Of a stretch of DNA of 64,000 bases, positions 32,365 through 46,800 are shown one piece after another. This DNA comes from Symbiodinium kawagutii (taxonomy: Eukaryota; Sar; Dinophyceae; Suessiales; Symbiodiniaceae). The position numbers and the translations under genes were made by a program. A model generated the notes under the pieces. That model had not been told where the DNA came from. It saw only the letters and a program-made list of their open reading frames with translations, and ran no database searches. Each line of letters opens with the position of its first letter. Position 1 is the first letter of the stretch. Where the stretch lies: contig VSDK01022257.1 of assembly GCA_009767595.1 (NCBI GenBank), positions 683,726 through 747,725 of the forward strand, given 5' to 3'.

Positions 32365-34043
32365 ATTGGGGCCGCTCGCCCGAGATCAGATAGTTACATT
32401 ATAGCTACGCACCTGAACTCAAATTTGGACCGAAACATTTTGATTTGGGTTGGTTCACCCAAGTTTTTTTCCCTAACCACATTGTTTGTAGACTTCAGGG
32501 GTGCCCCACCCCGCTGTTAGTGTTGGTTTCTCAGGATCCTTTCTGTCGATGTATTTAATTCTTGGCATGCTGCATGTGGAAAACTGGTTGGAACGTCTCA
32601 ATGCGGCTTGGTTTGTCAACACTGAAACCCCAACAATTTGAGTAGATCCTTGGCCGCCCGCTGAAAAAAAAAACTGCGTATGAAGTTTGCTCTTATCCGT
32701 TCAGCGCCGGGATTACTGGGATGAATAAAATGCTGACCTGGTCTGCCTCGAGAACTCATTTTGAGTGCTGGCACCTGTTTGTTGATATTGCCCCCCTTTG
32801 CAACCACGATCTTTACCAACGCCGGAACAGCCAAGAAAAGTGGTTTGTTGCACTTGGTGATGAATCATTGGGAGCCGTAAGGAAACCAACAACTATTTTG
32901 GATGATTTGGACAGCCATCTTTTTTTCCAACAACTATTTTGGACTGCCAACAACTATTTTGGACTGCCAGTTTGGATGATTTGGTCTTCCTTGGCCTTCC
33001 TTGGTTTTTCCTTTGTTACAAACGTCCACTTTTTTCTGAACTACTTGTCTTATCACAGAGCAGTGGCGGTCGCCATTCAGGGGTGCCTCTGTTGCTAGGC
33101 TGGACTGGTTGGTCTTTGGTCTTTCCCAACCAAAGATATTCATAATTTGGGTTTGTGATTGGTTGGAATTCCTTGGGTTTTCAATTTGGTAGATGGGTAG
33201 ACATCCAGAATTGATCATAAATGGTGGGGCCGCCACCGTCAATGATCACGATTTGTTTGGGGGTAAACAAATGAAACTGCAAAATCTGAAGGTGATTGGA
33301 AAGATGTTCGCCATTGGCAATCATGGATGATTATTAGGAATGTGCACACTTGACTCTCAACACATCGTGTATGATTTGGGATGTTTAATTTCAATTCGTT
33401 GGTTTTGCGATTGTAAGTTATATGAACCTCAATATTGTCATAGGTTTCGACCAATATCATTTTAACATGTTTAAACTTTGTAGGTCAATGCTCCATAGTG
33501 ATACACTATACCCCATCCATCCCCCATCCCACAAATGACCAAATTAGTGGAACATATGGAATATGAACTATTTTTTTTGGATGGATGGTATTTGTATTTA
33601 TTAACCCACAGGTCGGCTATCCAGTTCCCCATGATGATGATTGGTTGGGTCACGACGCTTTCAGGAGGCTTTGGCGAATGAATTTGAGAAGGATTACTTT
33701 GTCACTTGGATAAGAAATGGTGGCTGATAGGTTGATGATATTTAGATGGTGGTTTTTCAAAACAGGGGAACCCAAGAATCGTTGCTGATTATTAAATATA
33801 TTATATATATAAGTAAATAAATAAATAAGCTGGATGAGTTGGGGTTGCCACCATTTGAGAAACCACCAAATAGATGCTTACGATGCTTACGATGTTTACA
33901 AACTGGGGGGCCCTAGTGAGCAAAGTTGGTCAACACCAAGGAACCTACTGGTACCAGTCATCGTAGAAAAGATACTAGTATAGTTAGCCAACAAACTTAT
34001 AGTGGGGTGGGCCGCACCTTGTAATGATGTTTGATGATGGCAA
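32365..34043. other. AT-rich noncoding stretch
   Basis: No recognisable gene; 'aactattttggactgccaac' is repeated locally around 32890-32965. A family A foldback lies at 33748-33867. Confidence 0.45.
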
Positions 34044-34455
34044 ATGATGGGTAAACAAAGAAAACTTGGTCACAACTTGTTGGTATCAATGATGATTGAC
34101 AGCATAGTGATGGTATCAATCAATTGACCGTTTATCAATCACAACATGATTGACAGCTTGGTGATGGTCAATGGTGGCATGCAATAACGATCGAAACATT
34201 TGCCACCAGTTTATGCAGAGCTTGAGGATGGTTCGGAATGTTCAGCAGAATGATGGGTAAACAAAGAAAACTTGGTCACAACTTGTTGGTATCAATGATG
34301 ATTGACAGCATAGTGATGGTATCAATCAATTGACCGTTTATCAATCACAACATGATTGACAGCTTGGTGATGGTCAATGGTGGCATGCAATAACGATCGA
34401 AACATTTGCCACCAGTTGATGCAGAGCTTGAGGATGGTTCGGAATGATCAGCAGG
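34044..34455. repeat. Tandem duplication, two 206-bp copies
   Basis: Copy 1 (34044-34249) and copy 2 (34250-34455) are nearly identical; by eye only about three bases differ (for example CAGTTTATG against CAGTTGATG). The duplication is therefore recent. A diverged inverted copy lies at about 11550-11740. Confidence 0.9.
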
Positions 34456-35974
34456 ATGGCTACCCTCTGGTAAACTAACCTGGAAGCTAAGAATCATCAA
34501 GTTCAAAGGTAAACCAGCTATAAATAGCGGATTTTCCACTCCTAGGTTGGTTTGCCGGAGTGTAATCATTCATTCACGCTCGTCATCAACGGGTCCTGGC
34601 GCAGCTGTTGCTGTAGTGCACTGCTGGTTCGGCACAAGCAGCTTGGGCGGCTACGCGTTGCTCAAAATAGGGGCACCCCCAAATCATCATTAATGGACCG
34701 ATGGAAATCATTGAAAGTCGCAAGCCGGCTATAAGTTTTGGGGTTCCCCATGGCTTGAGAAACCGCTATAGGGGTGGTAAATCCTCTATTAGTGGTGCTT
34801 TGTATCCCAGTTTTATCAATCATTTAACGCTTACAACCAGCCATATTATCAACCACAAATCTTCAATCATCCAATGGGAGTCCCACAAATCATCCTTTAT
34901 ATATATATATATATATATATCAAGCCATATTAGCAACAACGCAACCATTTCGGGGGTTCCCCATGGCTTGAGACCCCCCCCAGCCGTTGAACATCACTCG
35001 GATGGCCCAAACGATGAAGTTTCGAACGCGCCTAGGCAGACATTGCACAATTCGCCCGGAAACCAATCCTCTGAAGCCGGTCGTTCCGGTGCCTACAGAA
35101 AGCCGTGTCGTCACATCTGTCTTTTTCATGGTGATGAATCAGTTTAATTGGGGGGACCTAAATGGGTTGGTGGTTTCATTGACATGTGTCGCTTTCCCTA
35201 GTAGTCATTAACAAATGCTTGGTTGACAAGCATCAGCATATGTTTCATAGGGCTTCACCATTTCACATGAGCCGCAGCATAGACCCGCAGCAGCAAACAT
35301 GAACATGCGATATAGACACCCAAACATTACATCCCTTCCATCCCTACCCTTGGCCCATTGACACGTTGTTTGATGTGATGGTTTTGGGATGTTCACTTCT
35401 TCATGGCTACCAATCCGGCCCCTGGATTGGGTTGGCTAGTGGATTTCGTTGTGGTTATGAACTCCAACACCTTAGGGACTGCGCGGTAGCTTGCCGGACA
35501 ATAGCTCACAAGATAGGAAGCTATCCAAAAATGGTGATACCTCTCAAGCAACCAAGAACTATCGCTATGAAAACCACTAGCGACTTGAGATTGTGCATGA
35601 ATCTGCTGCATGATTTTGATACCAATATAGTTGCAACGACACGAAGCACACATACTTGCATAGGTGTATATACAGATGTATATTATGATACATTATAGAA
35701 CTATGGTAGTCAAACGAGTCAGACATGTAGAGACATGGAATGAATGATTAATTATACATCAATATATTGATTAAGATACCAATTGTTGAATTGATGTGAT
35801 TTGTATTAATCCATATTATGTTGTTCGCTTGCTCCCATTCCATTTAGTCATATCAGAGTAAAACCATGTAAAACCCTAGCAATGCATGCATGTAACATGG
35901 TTAAACATATCCGGCATAAACCGCCACAATGGTAATCATGTATCCCCGATCGTAGTCATCGTGGTACCTACACG
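34456..35974. other. Mixed stretch: foldbacks, AT microsatellite and two GC-rich islands
   Basis: Family A foldbacks and a (TA)n run (34898-34920) are present. The GC-rich islands at 34560-34670 and 34985-35115 have open frames (the second reads VEHHSDGPNDEVSNAPRQ) and could be exons of a disordered protein region, but neither is recognised. From 35260 on nothing gene-like is seen. Confidence 0.35.
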
Positions 35975-36011
35975 NNNNNNNNNNNNNNNNNNNNNNNNNN
36001 NNNNNNNNNNN
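35975..36011. other. Assembly gap (37 N)
   Basis: Run of N in AT-rich noncoding sequence. Confidence 0.95.
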
Positions 36012-37030
36012 CTTACACGACCCAAGTATAGTTGCATCTACTGAAACAGGTAGAATCAGGTAGCCAACCCATGCTCATAGCCTAAGTCAACAAACTGGGG
36101 TAGCACTCTGGCACTCTGCATTTAATCCTGCGCCACCAATGAAGAATGGTTCATCGCTTTCGGTAGATTAAACCCATAGTTACACATCGGCTGTCAAGAC
36201 TAGAGCCAGTAACACAATGGTTGTTGAAATAGCAGGGCATAATGGTTCCTGTCACCGTATCAACAGCCTTACGGTGTTTAATGATTGTGGATAATGATAA
36301 TGATTGTTGCCAATCAGACTATCGCTACCCATGACATTTGACAACCGAACAATGTCTCATCATGTATTGTAGAATTACCAATTGCCAATCGATGGTGCGT
36401 TCATGTTCAACTGCATGTGCGGAGTCGATCTATCATTTGACCACTCTGTATATATTACCATGTTGTCAACCACCATTATACCACAAATAGCCGCACCATT
36501 ATACCACTAGTAGCCATTTTTGACCATGATTATTCACCATCATTCACCATGTTGTTAGCCACCATTGTGCCACTCTGTTTCCATGATTAGCCTTGTGTTA
36601 GCCATCATCAACCATGTTGTTGGCCATGAACTATGATTATTCAACATGATTAGCCATGTTGTTCGCCCTTCACCATCATCATCCACATCATCAACCTTGT
36701 TGTTAGCCACTGTTGTTCCATATGAGCCATGTTTGAATCTTAGTTTAATTGCTAATTACTTCTTTTTGGTTCTCTATACTGCCACAGAAGAGCTAGGTCA
36801 CGGTATAATGCCTGGGCCTTGCTGTGTGACTAGTCGCGCGAGCCATGTATTGGAAATCATCACGCATGTTGTTAGCCCCTATTGTGCCACTATTCTGCCA
36901 CTATTGTGCCATCAAGCATTGCTTACAATCATTGTATCAGCCATGATCAACCATTACTAACCACTAGCTAACCATTGGGGTGGTTCAACCACCAACCAGA
37001 TGATCATTCGCCATTACTAACCACTGCTCA
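36012..37030. other. AT-rich noncoding stretch
   Basis: It is dominated by CCATNATTAGCCACCATTGTNCC-type simple repeats. No gene is seen. A half family C element (GGTTCAACCACCAACCAGA) lies at 36981-37000. Confidence 0.55.
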
Positions 37031-37035
37031 CCACA

Positions 37036-37160
37036 GCCGGGCTACCACAGCCTTCAGATCAAGGTCCAAGCCGAACGGAGCAAGGTGACAGTGCATCCTC
37101 CGGTGGACCAGGCGGCACCAAGCCGCCGCAACGGGGAGTGCCGCAACCTGGCGACTTGAC
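37036..37160 (+). CDS. Candidate exon, Pro/Gly/Ser-rich, possible upstream UNG exon
   Basis: A GC-rich island carries an open frame reading AGLPQPSDQGPSRTEQGDSA, then GGPGGTKPPQRGVPQPGD. The composition is that of a disordered N-terminal region. It lies 0.9 kb upstream of the first recognised UNG exon on the same strand, and UNG proteins often have disordered N termini, but the join is not shown. Confidence 0.25.
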
Positions 37161-38017
37161 GTGTCCAGTAGCTATGAATGTCACAGAAATATGCTAGTTT
37201 CTCAAAATAGGGGTATCCCCAAGAAATGTTGGATTATTATCATAAATGATTAAAAAAACGATGACTTGGGGGGTCCCCTATTTTGAGAAACACCCATATG
37301 GATTGGTCATGATATTTGAACATCATCATCATCATCATCATTCATCAATTGCAACACATGTGTATATATGATTACAAATATGTGCAATCGATCATTGTTC
37401 ATATCATTTATGATAATATGATTGCATGCGTAAATATATTTGTTGACATTCATGCAATGAATTTGCGAATACATGAAAATGGCTAAATTTGACTAATGAA
37501 TGTTTACAATCAACGATGTGATATGACTGTTCATATGTAAATTGGACACTACTCATGTGATGAACGGTTTCTCTGATTTGACTATACACAACGATTTGCT
37601 AATCGCAGGGCGTCATCCTAGCATATATAATAGAACTAGAAGCAATTGTAGTTATGGTAAATGAGAAATGGTTTATTGTGCCCTGAACAGAAGTCATGGG
37701 ATTTTGATGACAATTTGCCAATATCATCCTAAGTATACGACGTGGGTCAACAACGACTTTCATGTAAACAGCAGTCGTCTACCATAAACCACGTATTTCC
37801 CAACAGCGGAGAAGTTGGGTTTCATTTTTCAGTAGCAAGCCATGTTTCTTTTCAGCAGCAAACCATCCAGTCAGTAGCAAACTATCAACTGCCAAAAAGC
37901 CTAGCAACCATTCTGGTCAGGATTTCTTCCATGGCGAAAGTTGCAAAAACTGTTGGCTCCCACTGACCCGCCAGTTGTCCCCCACTCAAGTGAAACCAGG
38001 GACTACTGCTGGTACAG

Positions 38018-38090
38018 ACGAGGGTCCCCACTCAGCTGCGGCAGGTCTTTTCGGCTTTCAATGAGACACCTTTTGACAAAGTGCCACTCG
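38018..38090 (+). CDS. UNG: UNG exon 1 of those found
   Basis: It reads [24 protein letters not shown] and ends with a single G before a GC donor. This corresponds to the segment before GQDPYH in UNG (usual pattern P....VF.AF......VKVVILG). The left boundary is uncertain; an AG at 38034-38035 is an alternative. Confidence 0.8.
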
Positions 38091-41000
38091 GCAGTCCGAA
38101 GACTAGGGCCTCCATGGTGGCTCATCGTGTACCATGCCGGGGTAGGCTCCATGTGTGGACCCAGGATTTTGGCTGGTACGTTTCTTGTGTTGGGAAGGTG
38201 GGTGTTTGTTACATCTGATGTCTAATGAGTCTTATGTGAGGAAGATGTCATTCTGTGAGTCAACCAATTTAACCATCAATGTGAGAAATGGAACAAATCA
38301 ATCGCCTGTTTTGCAGGTTTCACCGTCTCCCATTGGTGATGCCATCGCTGGACCCTCTGGGCATCTCTTCAATCACGACCCCTGAGGTGAATCAGGTTCA
38401 GTGACCTTCAATGATCACTCCGAAGCACAAGCAGCAAAGCCAGTTTCCAGCCATTTCTGGTGGTTCCTCAAGCCATGGGAAACCCCAAAAATGGCTGGTT
38501 TATTAGTGAAAATCACTCATACTGGATGATTTGGCGGCCCCCTATGGCTCGAGAGAACACTTGTTTTTTATCTATGCAACACATCCACAATGCAACAAAG
38601 AAAAGGGAGCTTACCTGAGGCTGCCCCACAATACCCTCTGGGTTCATTTTAGATGTTTTTGTCAAATTTTGATAAAGATTTGTCAAGACAATTCAAACTA
38701 ATTTTGGCATACTGAATGCAAGAGGGAACAATTGTTTGTCACTTCTAGTAGTTTGTTGAAGCTGATTACTATACACTAGTGCCCATGACTTTTGATGCGT
38801 ATGATTCCATTTTTGTTTGTCGACTGACAACGGGCTTACGATAAATAGGAAGAACGTTGAACTGACAACAAACCATAGATGAATGGGATTCCTTACAGTA
38901 ATCGCTGTAGTGAGCAGCCCAGTCCGTTATTCCAAGTTGAAGCAACATAATAAATTCAAAAGAATGATGGACTGGATGGCTCACCTTTGATCCATTTGAT
39001 TGCTTACGTCGCGGTAAGTTCACAGAATCCTTTCCCCCCAATGTCAACCCCTTCCCCCTTCGGGAACACACAAACTACGTAGGATCAGGCTTGTTCTAGC
39101 CAGCCATGGTTTCCGGAGGGCAATCAGTTCACCATGAAAGCGTGATTTTAGCCGTGAAGAACTACTATGGGTTGATTTACTAGTGGTTGTTCTTGGCAAA
39201 AAGTAGTTAACAACACAGGATAATTAGCAACAATGATGTTTTAACCCTTTGGGAAACAAATTTTGAATTGAAAGATCTCCGTGTTTGGTAGATCAGCGGA
39301 AGAAATACTGGATTTTCCAGCTAACTTTGCCAAAGGGTAGTTGGTTCAAACCATCATCAACCATTTTTAGCCATCACTGATCATACATTAATTTACCATT
39401 TGATAAAGCGTATATGATCATAACTCAACCATTGATTCACCATTCTGAACCACATCAGCCATGGTTAACCAGTATTGTCATGTTTCTTGCTCCATTTCCA
39501 AGTAAAGTCATCCGATGCTCACCAAGGTGCTCTCTAGCAGGCATTCATGAAGTGTGTCTCCGTAGGCCTGAACATATGTATAGTTTTTTAAGTGTGACCC
39601 TTGTATACACTTTTGTAAATGAACATGTTTATTCTGCTTGGTGGTTTCAATCACTACATATGTTTCCTAGTAATTATTCACAATTAGTTGGTTGAATTTT
39701 TTATAGGGGTTGAAATCACCAACTAGTATTATATATCTTACATTATTTAACAGTATTCAAACATAAAACTTGTGTAAATAAACATTTCTATCGTGCGTGC
39801 TGCACATGTATCCTTGCCACAAGCACTTTTTTCGTCGATCCTTGTGTACATGTTCCTCAGCCATGCATGCATATTGGGGTGAGAAGGAAACATGGTGCAT
39901 TTCTTAATCAAAGAAATTTAGGGCTTTGCAGAAATCTGTTCATATGCAACTGATGCATGTAAATACATCGTATTCAATACATGTAAATTCCCAATACATA
40001 GTTATGTTTTTGCCAGTGTCATATACTGGCTATATGCATTCAATATGTATATAGACTTATGCAAATGAATATATACACATATCTCTTACTCATATATACA
40101 TATTTATATGTACATATATATATATATTTGTTTATTTAGTTAGTTTTTTTTATACATATGTGTGTATCCATGTGAATACTTCCCTCCTGAAACGACAGAG
40201 AACCTCTTTTGGCCCGGCACACCCTGAGGCGGGTTGTCATCATAGGCGGGGCGCATTTCCGGCTTGTCAGTTGGGTCTTCCATTTCTGGGGCGTTGCCCA
40301 ACTAGAAATTTGTAGGTTGCTTGTTTGTCTATAGTTGAGCCAATTCATTTGCCTACAACACAATAGTTGATTTTATTGGCATTTGTCAGTCAATCAATCT
40401 TCCTTTCCCAGCCAAAAATTGGGCGTTGCCAGTCAATCAATCTGTTTTTTCCAACCAATCGGTTTGAGGCTATCGCTATGCCGAACGTGGAAACCTATAG
40501 GTTGAAGTCTGAGGCCATCGCTCCAAACAAGCTACATTACGCAAGCTCAGGGCAATTCCTGGAGATCGCCTGCGCAATATCATCCCCCTTGTTGCGATAC
40601 ATTTGACTGCGATTAACACCTAGGACCTGGATGGCAATAATACACGAACTGCTCATCTTTCATTGCGGCAGGGGTAGTCTCTTGCTGCTGTTCTTTCACC
40701 ATATTTCCCTTCCTTATTTACCATATATCATATAAGGCAGTGGGTCAAAACCCTGTACCCCTGGTTCCCCACTAGTAATCATGGTTTTCCTTATTGTTGT
40801 TGGTCATTACCCTCCAATATTGGTTGGTTAATATTTATCCATAGCCATAGGATGCCTATGAGATACCTGTTGTTGAAATAATGGAGGCACCACGGTGCAT
40901 CGACCAGGATATCCTTTCATGTACCAGGTTCTTCGTGCCGCTATAGCTGATTCCAAGGGCTTGGAAAATCCAAAATTGAGGGCTTGGTCAACCAGAAAGC

Positions 41001-43794
41001 GCAGCTCCCTGTGGATATTGATACTTCTCAACCTGGCTGCTTGTTGGTTTTAGTCATGGCTATGGGTCGAAAGCATTGAATATATTGAATATGAATGCAA
41101 AAATGGGTATGGTAACATCCTAACAACCTGTACGTTAGGCATTGAACGCCACGGCTTAGTTTCAAGCATCTCATCTTGCGATGATGGCTTCTACTGGCGC
41201 TTTCAGATGGGGCTGCCCACAAACCAGACCGAAGCAGTGCCCCTGCCATGATTTGACCGTAACCCATCACTGATGGTGGTGGATCATCACCATCAAGATA
41301 TAACCCAGTTAACCATGTTACATCATTGTTGCACCACCATGTTATACCCATGGCTGATGTGGTTAAAGCAATGTTGAACCATCAGTAACCAATACCAATC
41401 CTGCAAGCATTCTTCCGGCCAGTCCAAAAGGTCGGGCCGGATCTATAGTTAAGCTGATTCCCAACTGGGTAAGCACAAGCTATGGCAAATCGCTAGCTTG
41501 TTCAATGGCTAATCTCAACCAACTGATGTGTAATGTACATATGAATATAAATAAATATGTATATATATATATATATATATATATGTACCCAGTGATAATG
41601 ATTATAATATGATTGTAAAGCATTATTATTTGACAACCCTTAACCCGCTCAGTACTCACCTTCCAACGTTTGGGGGCCCAAGCCTGCTCCGTGACCTGAT
41701 AGCGGCCCCCCTGCTTTCTGTGAGGTCAAGATCCCTACCACGAGCCCGGGCAAGCGCATGGCATGTGCTTCAGCGTGCCGACGGGGATCAAAACGCCGCC
41801 CAGTTTGGTGAACATCTACAAGGAGCTGGGAGCCAAGCAGCTTTGCCGAAACTGCTGGTTCTTCACCAAAACAGCTGGTTCACTGGTTCATGACATGAAT
41901 GATGATTTGATGGGGAATAAAGATTCAATGATGCTTAATTCTACTATTGATGGGAACTAATCACTGCACCAATAGTGGGGAGTGTATTTTTTAGTGATGG
42001 TTAATCAATGGTGCTGGTTGAGAGTGCTTGGTAATTCCGGTTGATATCGGTTGCCCTCTGGGAGTGTCCCGAGCACACCAAGCAGTCATGGCACCAGTAT
42101 CATACGTGGGGTGTCTCTGAACTTGGCTGGAAAGACTTGTGGCGAAGATGTAGAGGGGGGCATTTAGGATACGCTTGGAGGATCAACATTTTCCACAAGG
42201 TGAGGATCACTAGTTATAGATATATGGAATTGCTGGCTTCGGTGAGATTCCTATCACTTGTTTTTACAACGACGAAACGCGCGCCAGCAGCAAGGTGGCT
42301 ACAATGGACACACGCCGAGCGGATCAGCTGGTGATCTAACCACGCTGGTGATTTGATTTTCATCACTTATGGATATCAGCTGGAAAGCTGAGCTGCTCAT
42401 CCTACAGTTGCTAGAAATCTCGGTGGTCACAATCGACTTTCAATTGTTTGATTCGAATGAGCAAACGGCTGATGATATTCATACATCTTGCTGATCATAG
42501 TCCGCTATTTAGTATTGATTCCAAGAGTTCTTAGTGACCATACTCAAGTGACCATCGAATTGCTGATCATAGTCCACTTGAAATTCTGAGTGACCATAGC
42601 TAAGTAGAGAACCTGCATGGCAGCACTCGGCCATGTCAATCGTCAGTTGAGGCTTGCGTTTGGAACCTGCGACCCCCAGTGCCTCAGACCAGCTCACCGC
42701 CGCAGGAGCTAGAGACAGACATCCACGGCTTTCAAATCCCTGACCATGGCTGCTGGGGCTGGATGGGCTGACCACAACTGTTGTGTTTCCAAATGTATTT
42801 AATTGTGTTGTTTGATGGTTGCAGAATTATATATTTGATGAAGCTGTATAGGCTGTATAGTTATTAATGCGTTGTTTCAACTAAAATAAGGGGATTTCTC
42901 GAAATTGGGAATCCCGCCAGAAGTGATTGATTTGTTGCTAGACATGATTAACATTAGATGATTTCGGGGTCTCCTCTCCTATTTTGAAGAACTCCCAAAG
43001 AAAATATGTTCAGCCAATCATGAATTGATATGAACTGCATGGTAGGCAGTAGAAGTGATGAGACTTGGACTGCTATGATGGCCAAATATGTTCACCTGTT
43101 GATGAGACATAGTTACCAACTATCTATCATTGTTCATGACCATTAACATTTGCTTGAAACTATGTTCGTGTTGTTTGTGTTGTAGTGTTGTATCTATTGT
43201 GCTTTATTCCTAGTAAGCAATGGTAGCGCAGGAACGGCACTTGTAGCAGTAGCAGAGCAGGATCAGGACGAGTAGATCAAGTCTGTTTAAGATGGTCGCC
43301 ACCAGCGTTGACATCACTTGTTGTGGAAGCTTTTGGGGGCCGAGCATTTGAGGCTTTCGGACCCTTCATGGGTTCTACGCCTCAGAGTGTGGTGGCTGGG
43401 CGACGCCCCTGGACACAGTGCGACTTTCTATCAGCATGGGAAGGCATCGAAAGATGGAGGGTTCAGCCATTACCACATCTACAACCAAAACTGCTGCAGC
43501 TTCTGCGAGCGGCTTCTGGAAGCTTTGCTTGACGGCGACTTCCGAGGTCAGCTCACACAGTTGCCATGCCTTCAGCAAGGATGTTCAGCACAGGTTGGTG
43601 GAAGCCTGGCTGTTGACAACTCTCAGCCAGAAACCGCCGCAGCCAGCTTGGTCTCACGCTTGCTGACAAGTCTGGCGCAGGGCCTTACAGACAACTCCTT
43701 AGCAGAGCTTGACTTGCGCGCATACAACGGTAATACAAGTGTTTTTTAGCCATAGTTAGGGTCCAAAGAAGTGGTTGAACAAAACGTAACACGT

Positions 43795-43847
<53 letters not shown>

Positions 43848-46800
43848 CAGACAGATAGATAGATAGATAGATAGATAGATATATATTACATTGAGACCTG
43901 CTGGGCTGCTGTGTACCCAGAAAGCCATTTAAATCACTACAACTTTCCGATTCTTCCATTCTCGGTTTTCGTTTTTTAATTCTCACCTCTCGATTCTTGT
44001 CAATTTACAAAACAAATTGGGCATCTAGGATGAAATGAAGATTGAGCTAAAAACTTGTCCATGGGCTTGTCCACTGCAATGTACCTCCAATCATCCGCTG
44101 AGAAACCCAACCAGCTACATGGGGTACTGCTCAGTTATGGGGCCCCCACAGACCAACGGTTTTGGGACCGGTGGCTCGGTCGGCTGGGTCGGGCACCTCC
44201 GAGGTTATTTGTTGCATTGGGCGCAGCAAGGGGTTCTGCTGCTGAATGCCACCCTTACAGTCCGCGAGGGTCACAAAGAGGCGGGGATCTGCCATGGAAG
44301 AACTCATTGAGTCGATACCCGAGGTCATTACTTGGCTGTTGGGAGGGAGCGAGGCCAGGAGCCAGGGATGTTCTATACCCTTCTACTAGGGGAGCGATTT
44401 GGAGCTACTAGGGTGGTGTAACCAAATGGTAGTTATATATACAGACAAGAACGGTGAATACAACTGACGGGGTGCTTAAAATTGGGCCCCACCTCAAAAG
44501 CATGGGATGATTTGGGAGTACCCCCATTGTAAGAAACCACCAACTATGGCCTAACTGCCTGACTGAATGTTGATATGTGCAGTAATGATCTTGTTTCTGT
44601 TGGTAAATCTCCATCAATTACGAGTATTTAAGCTTGGATCAACCATGCTATTGCTGAGACTTCCTGAAACCAATAGCCATTATGAACTCTTGGTTCCAAG
44701 AAACGAATGGGAGCGATCTATAATTAAGCAATGATATGGTTTTGATATTTGTTGACATTCATTATGAACAAGAGTATATAGTTGATCAACATGACTTATT
44801 TGTTACTAAGTAGACCAACACACACATATACATATTATATACTGCATATATTTAGTTTGCCATTGTGAAGATCCCAGGTCACTTGTTTCAGGTTATCATG
44901 ATACAGTGCCAAATCGCAAGCCCAGATACTCCATGTATGGTATGTGTTCACTCTGACACACTATCCTGGAAGTTGTAAATCCACCAATTATAGCTGGTTT
45001 ACCTACAAAGATGGTGGTTTCAGATTTTGAGGCTTCCAGCTCAATTTTCCAGAGCGTACATTTAGGTAACTATACCTTAGATGGAGCAACTCGGAAGTGA
45101 ATATCTCAAAAAGAATCGCCATAGTGGCGTTCAGCAAGCTTCAACCACGGTGGTTTTCACCACGCACCATTTGCATAGGATGATTCTTCACCTGCTATGG
45201 ATTAAGGAAACCTACATGAGCAGAAAATGAACAAAGTATGTTCACTGCCGATGTAGATTCTCAATACTCATAAACTCAGTAACCAGCAATTACACTGTTT
45301 CTTAATCATTCGTTAGCCATCAGTTTTAGCACTATTGACCAAAGCTAACCACTATTGACCAAGCGTTAACCACTTGTTCAGTATCAATAAGCCATCATCA
45401 ACCATCAATGAAATCAATAGCTACCCCATTTAGTAGCCATCAACTAAGCACTATCACTGACACATGGCTATGGGTCAAAACCCCTAGTTTTCCTGGTTCC
45501 CTCATCATTTAACCATTGGTTTCCCTACTGCTGTTGCTGGTTAACCCCCCTAAGCGCTGGTTGATTCAGTGCTTGACCCAGCTCGCCACATGGACCGTTT
45601 CAACCGTTTCCGACGTCATTGCCCCTCGGCTGCTAGGCCAACTCTCACTCCTCGTGCGGCTGGCAACGCTTCACCGACGAAGTGATCAAAGCCCTGAACG
45701 ACAAACGAGAAGGCACCGGGAGCTGCATACCTGGAGGGGTCCCCACGCGACTGCGCACGGCGAGCGCTTCTTTGTTGATATTGGTTGGTGAAACTTGAAT
45801 TGTGCTCACTGCTTCGTAGATGTGTTTTATATTTGGTGTGTTTGCTTGTTTGCTTGTTTCTGTCGCGTTACTGCTCCGTTTTCAATCTTGGAAAGTCATC
45901 TTCTGGCGCAGCTATGATTTAGACATGTTCTTGTTCCTACCTTCAATCAATGCCTTGAGAATCAAGAGCAACACCTTTTGGCAAAGCTTCGAACCACCCA
46001 GCCACATCGCCCGAACCCTCAAGCTGGGATGATCATGGCCATGTGCCAGACCCTGCAAGAACTCAGGGGTTCCGCTGGGTTTGCGTGTATCCCATTGTGA
46101 AAATCCGAGTCCTGGGCTTATCCTGGGGACGAGTCTGCGAACAAAAATCTCTTCCGAGACCAGTCGCAGGGTGTAGCTCCGCTCCTTTCGTGCTCCCAGG
46201 TGTGGTCTTCTTGCTTTGGGGCAACTTTGCCAAGATGAAGGCCTGCTTGCCGCTACGGGACTGTAGGCAAGGATGCCCTGTAGGGGCCCGTGGATCTTCC
46301 CGTGATACCTCCAGCAATCAGCTCATGCTAGAGGTAATTGAAAAAAAACATAGGATGACTAGAATTGAACTCAACTTCTTTGGACAAAAGCAAAGACATG
46401 ATCTTGTTGCTGGCTAGTTTGGTTGTTTGGTGTCTAGTTATACTGGCTAGAGTGATCTCCGCCATCTAAATGATACATATACATATATATATATATACAT
46501 ATTTTGAATGATAGCCATAGTTTCACTATAGTTTGGCTATAGAATCTAAATGATATAGTTTGGCTACATAATCTAAATGTTTGGCTCGTCTCTTTTGCAT
46601 TGCTGGTTCATCATTTCTACTTTGATATGCCCAGCAATGGATTACATTGCTTATGCATCAGGGTGGATCATAACTTTGCCATGGATATGAACCACTTGTT
46701 ATATCAAGTTGGGAGCAGCCACCATCACTGGTGCCATGAAGGCATGGTGGTTTCCCAAAATAGAGATACCCCCAAACCATCCCATATTAATCAGTCTCTA

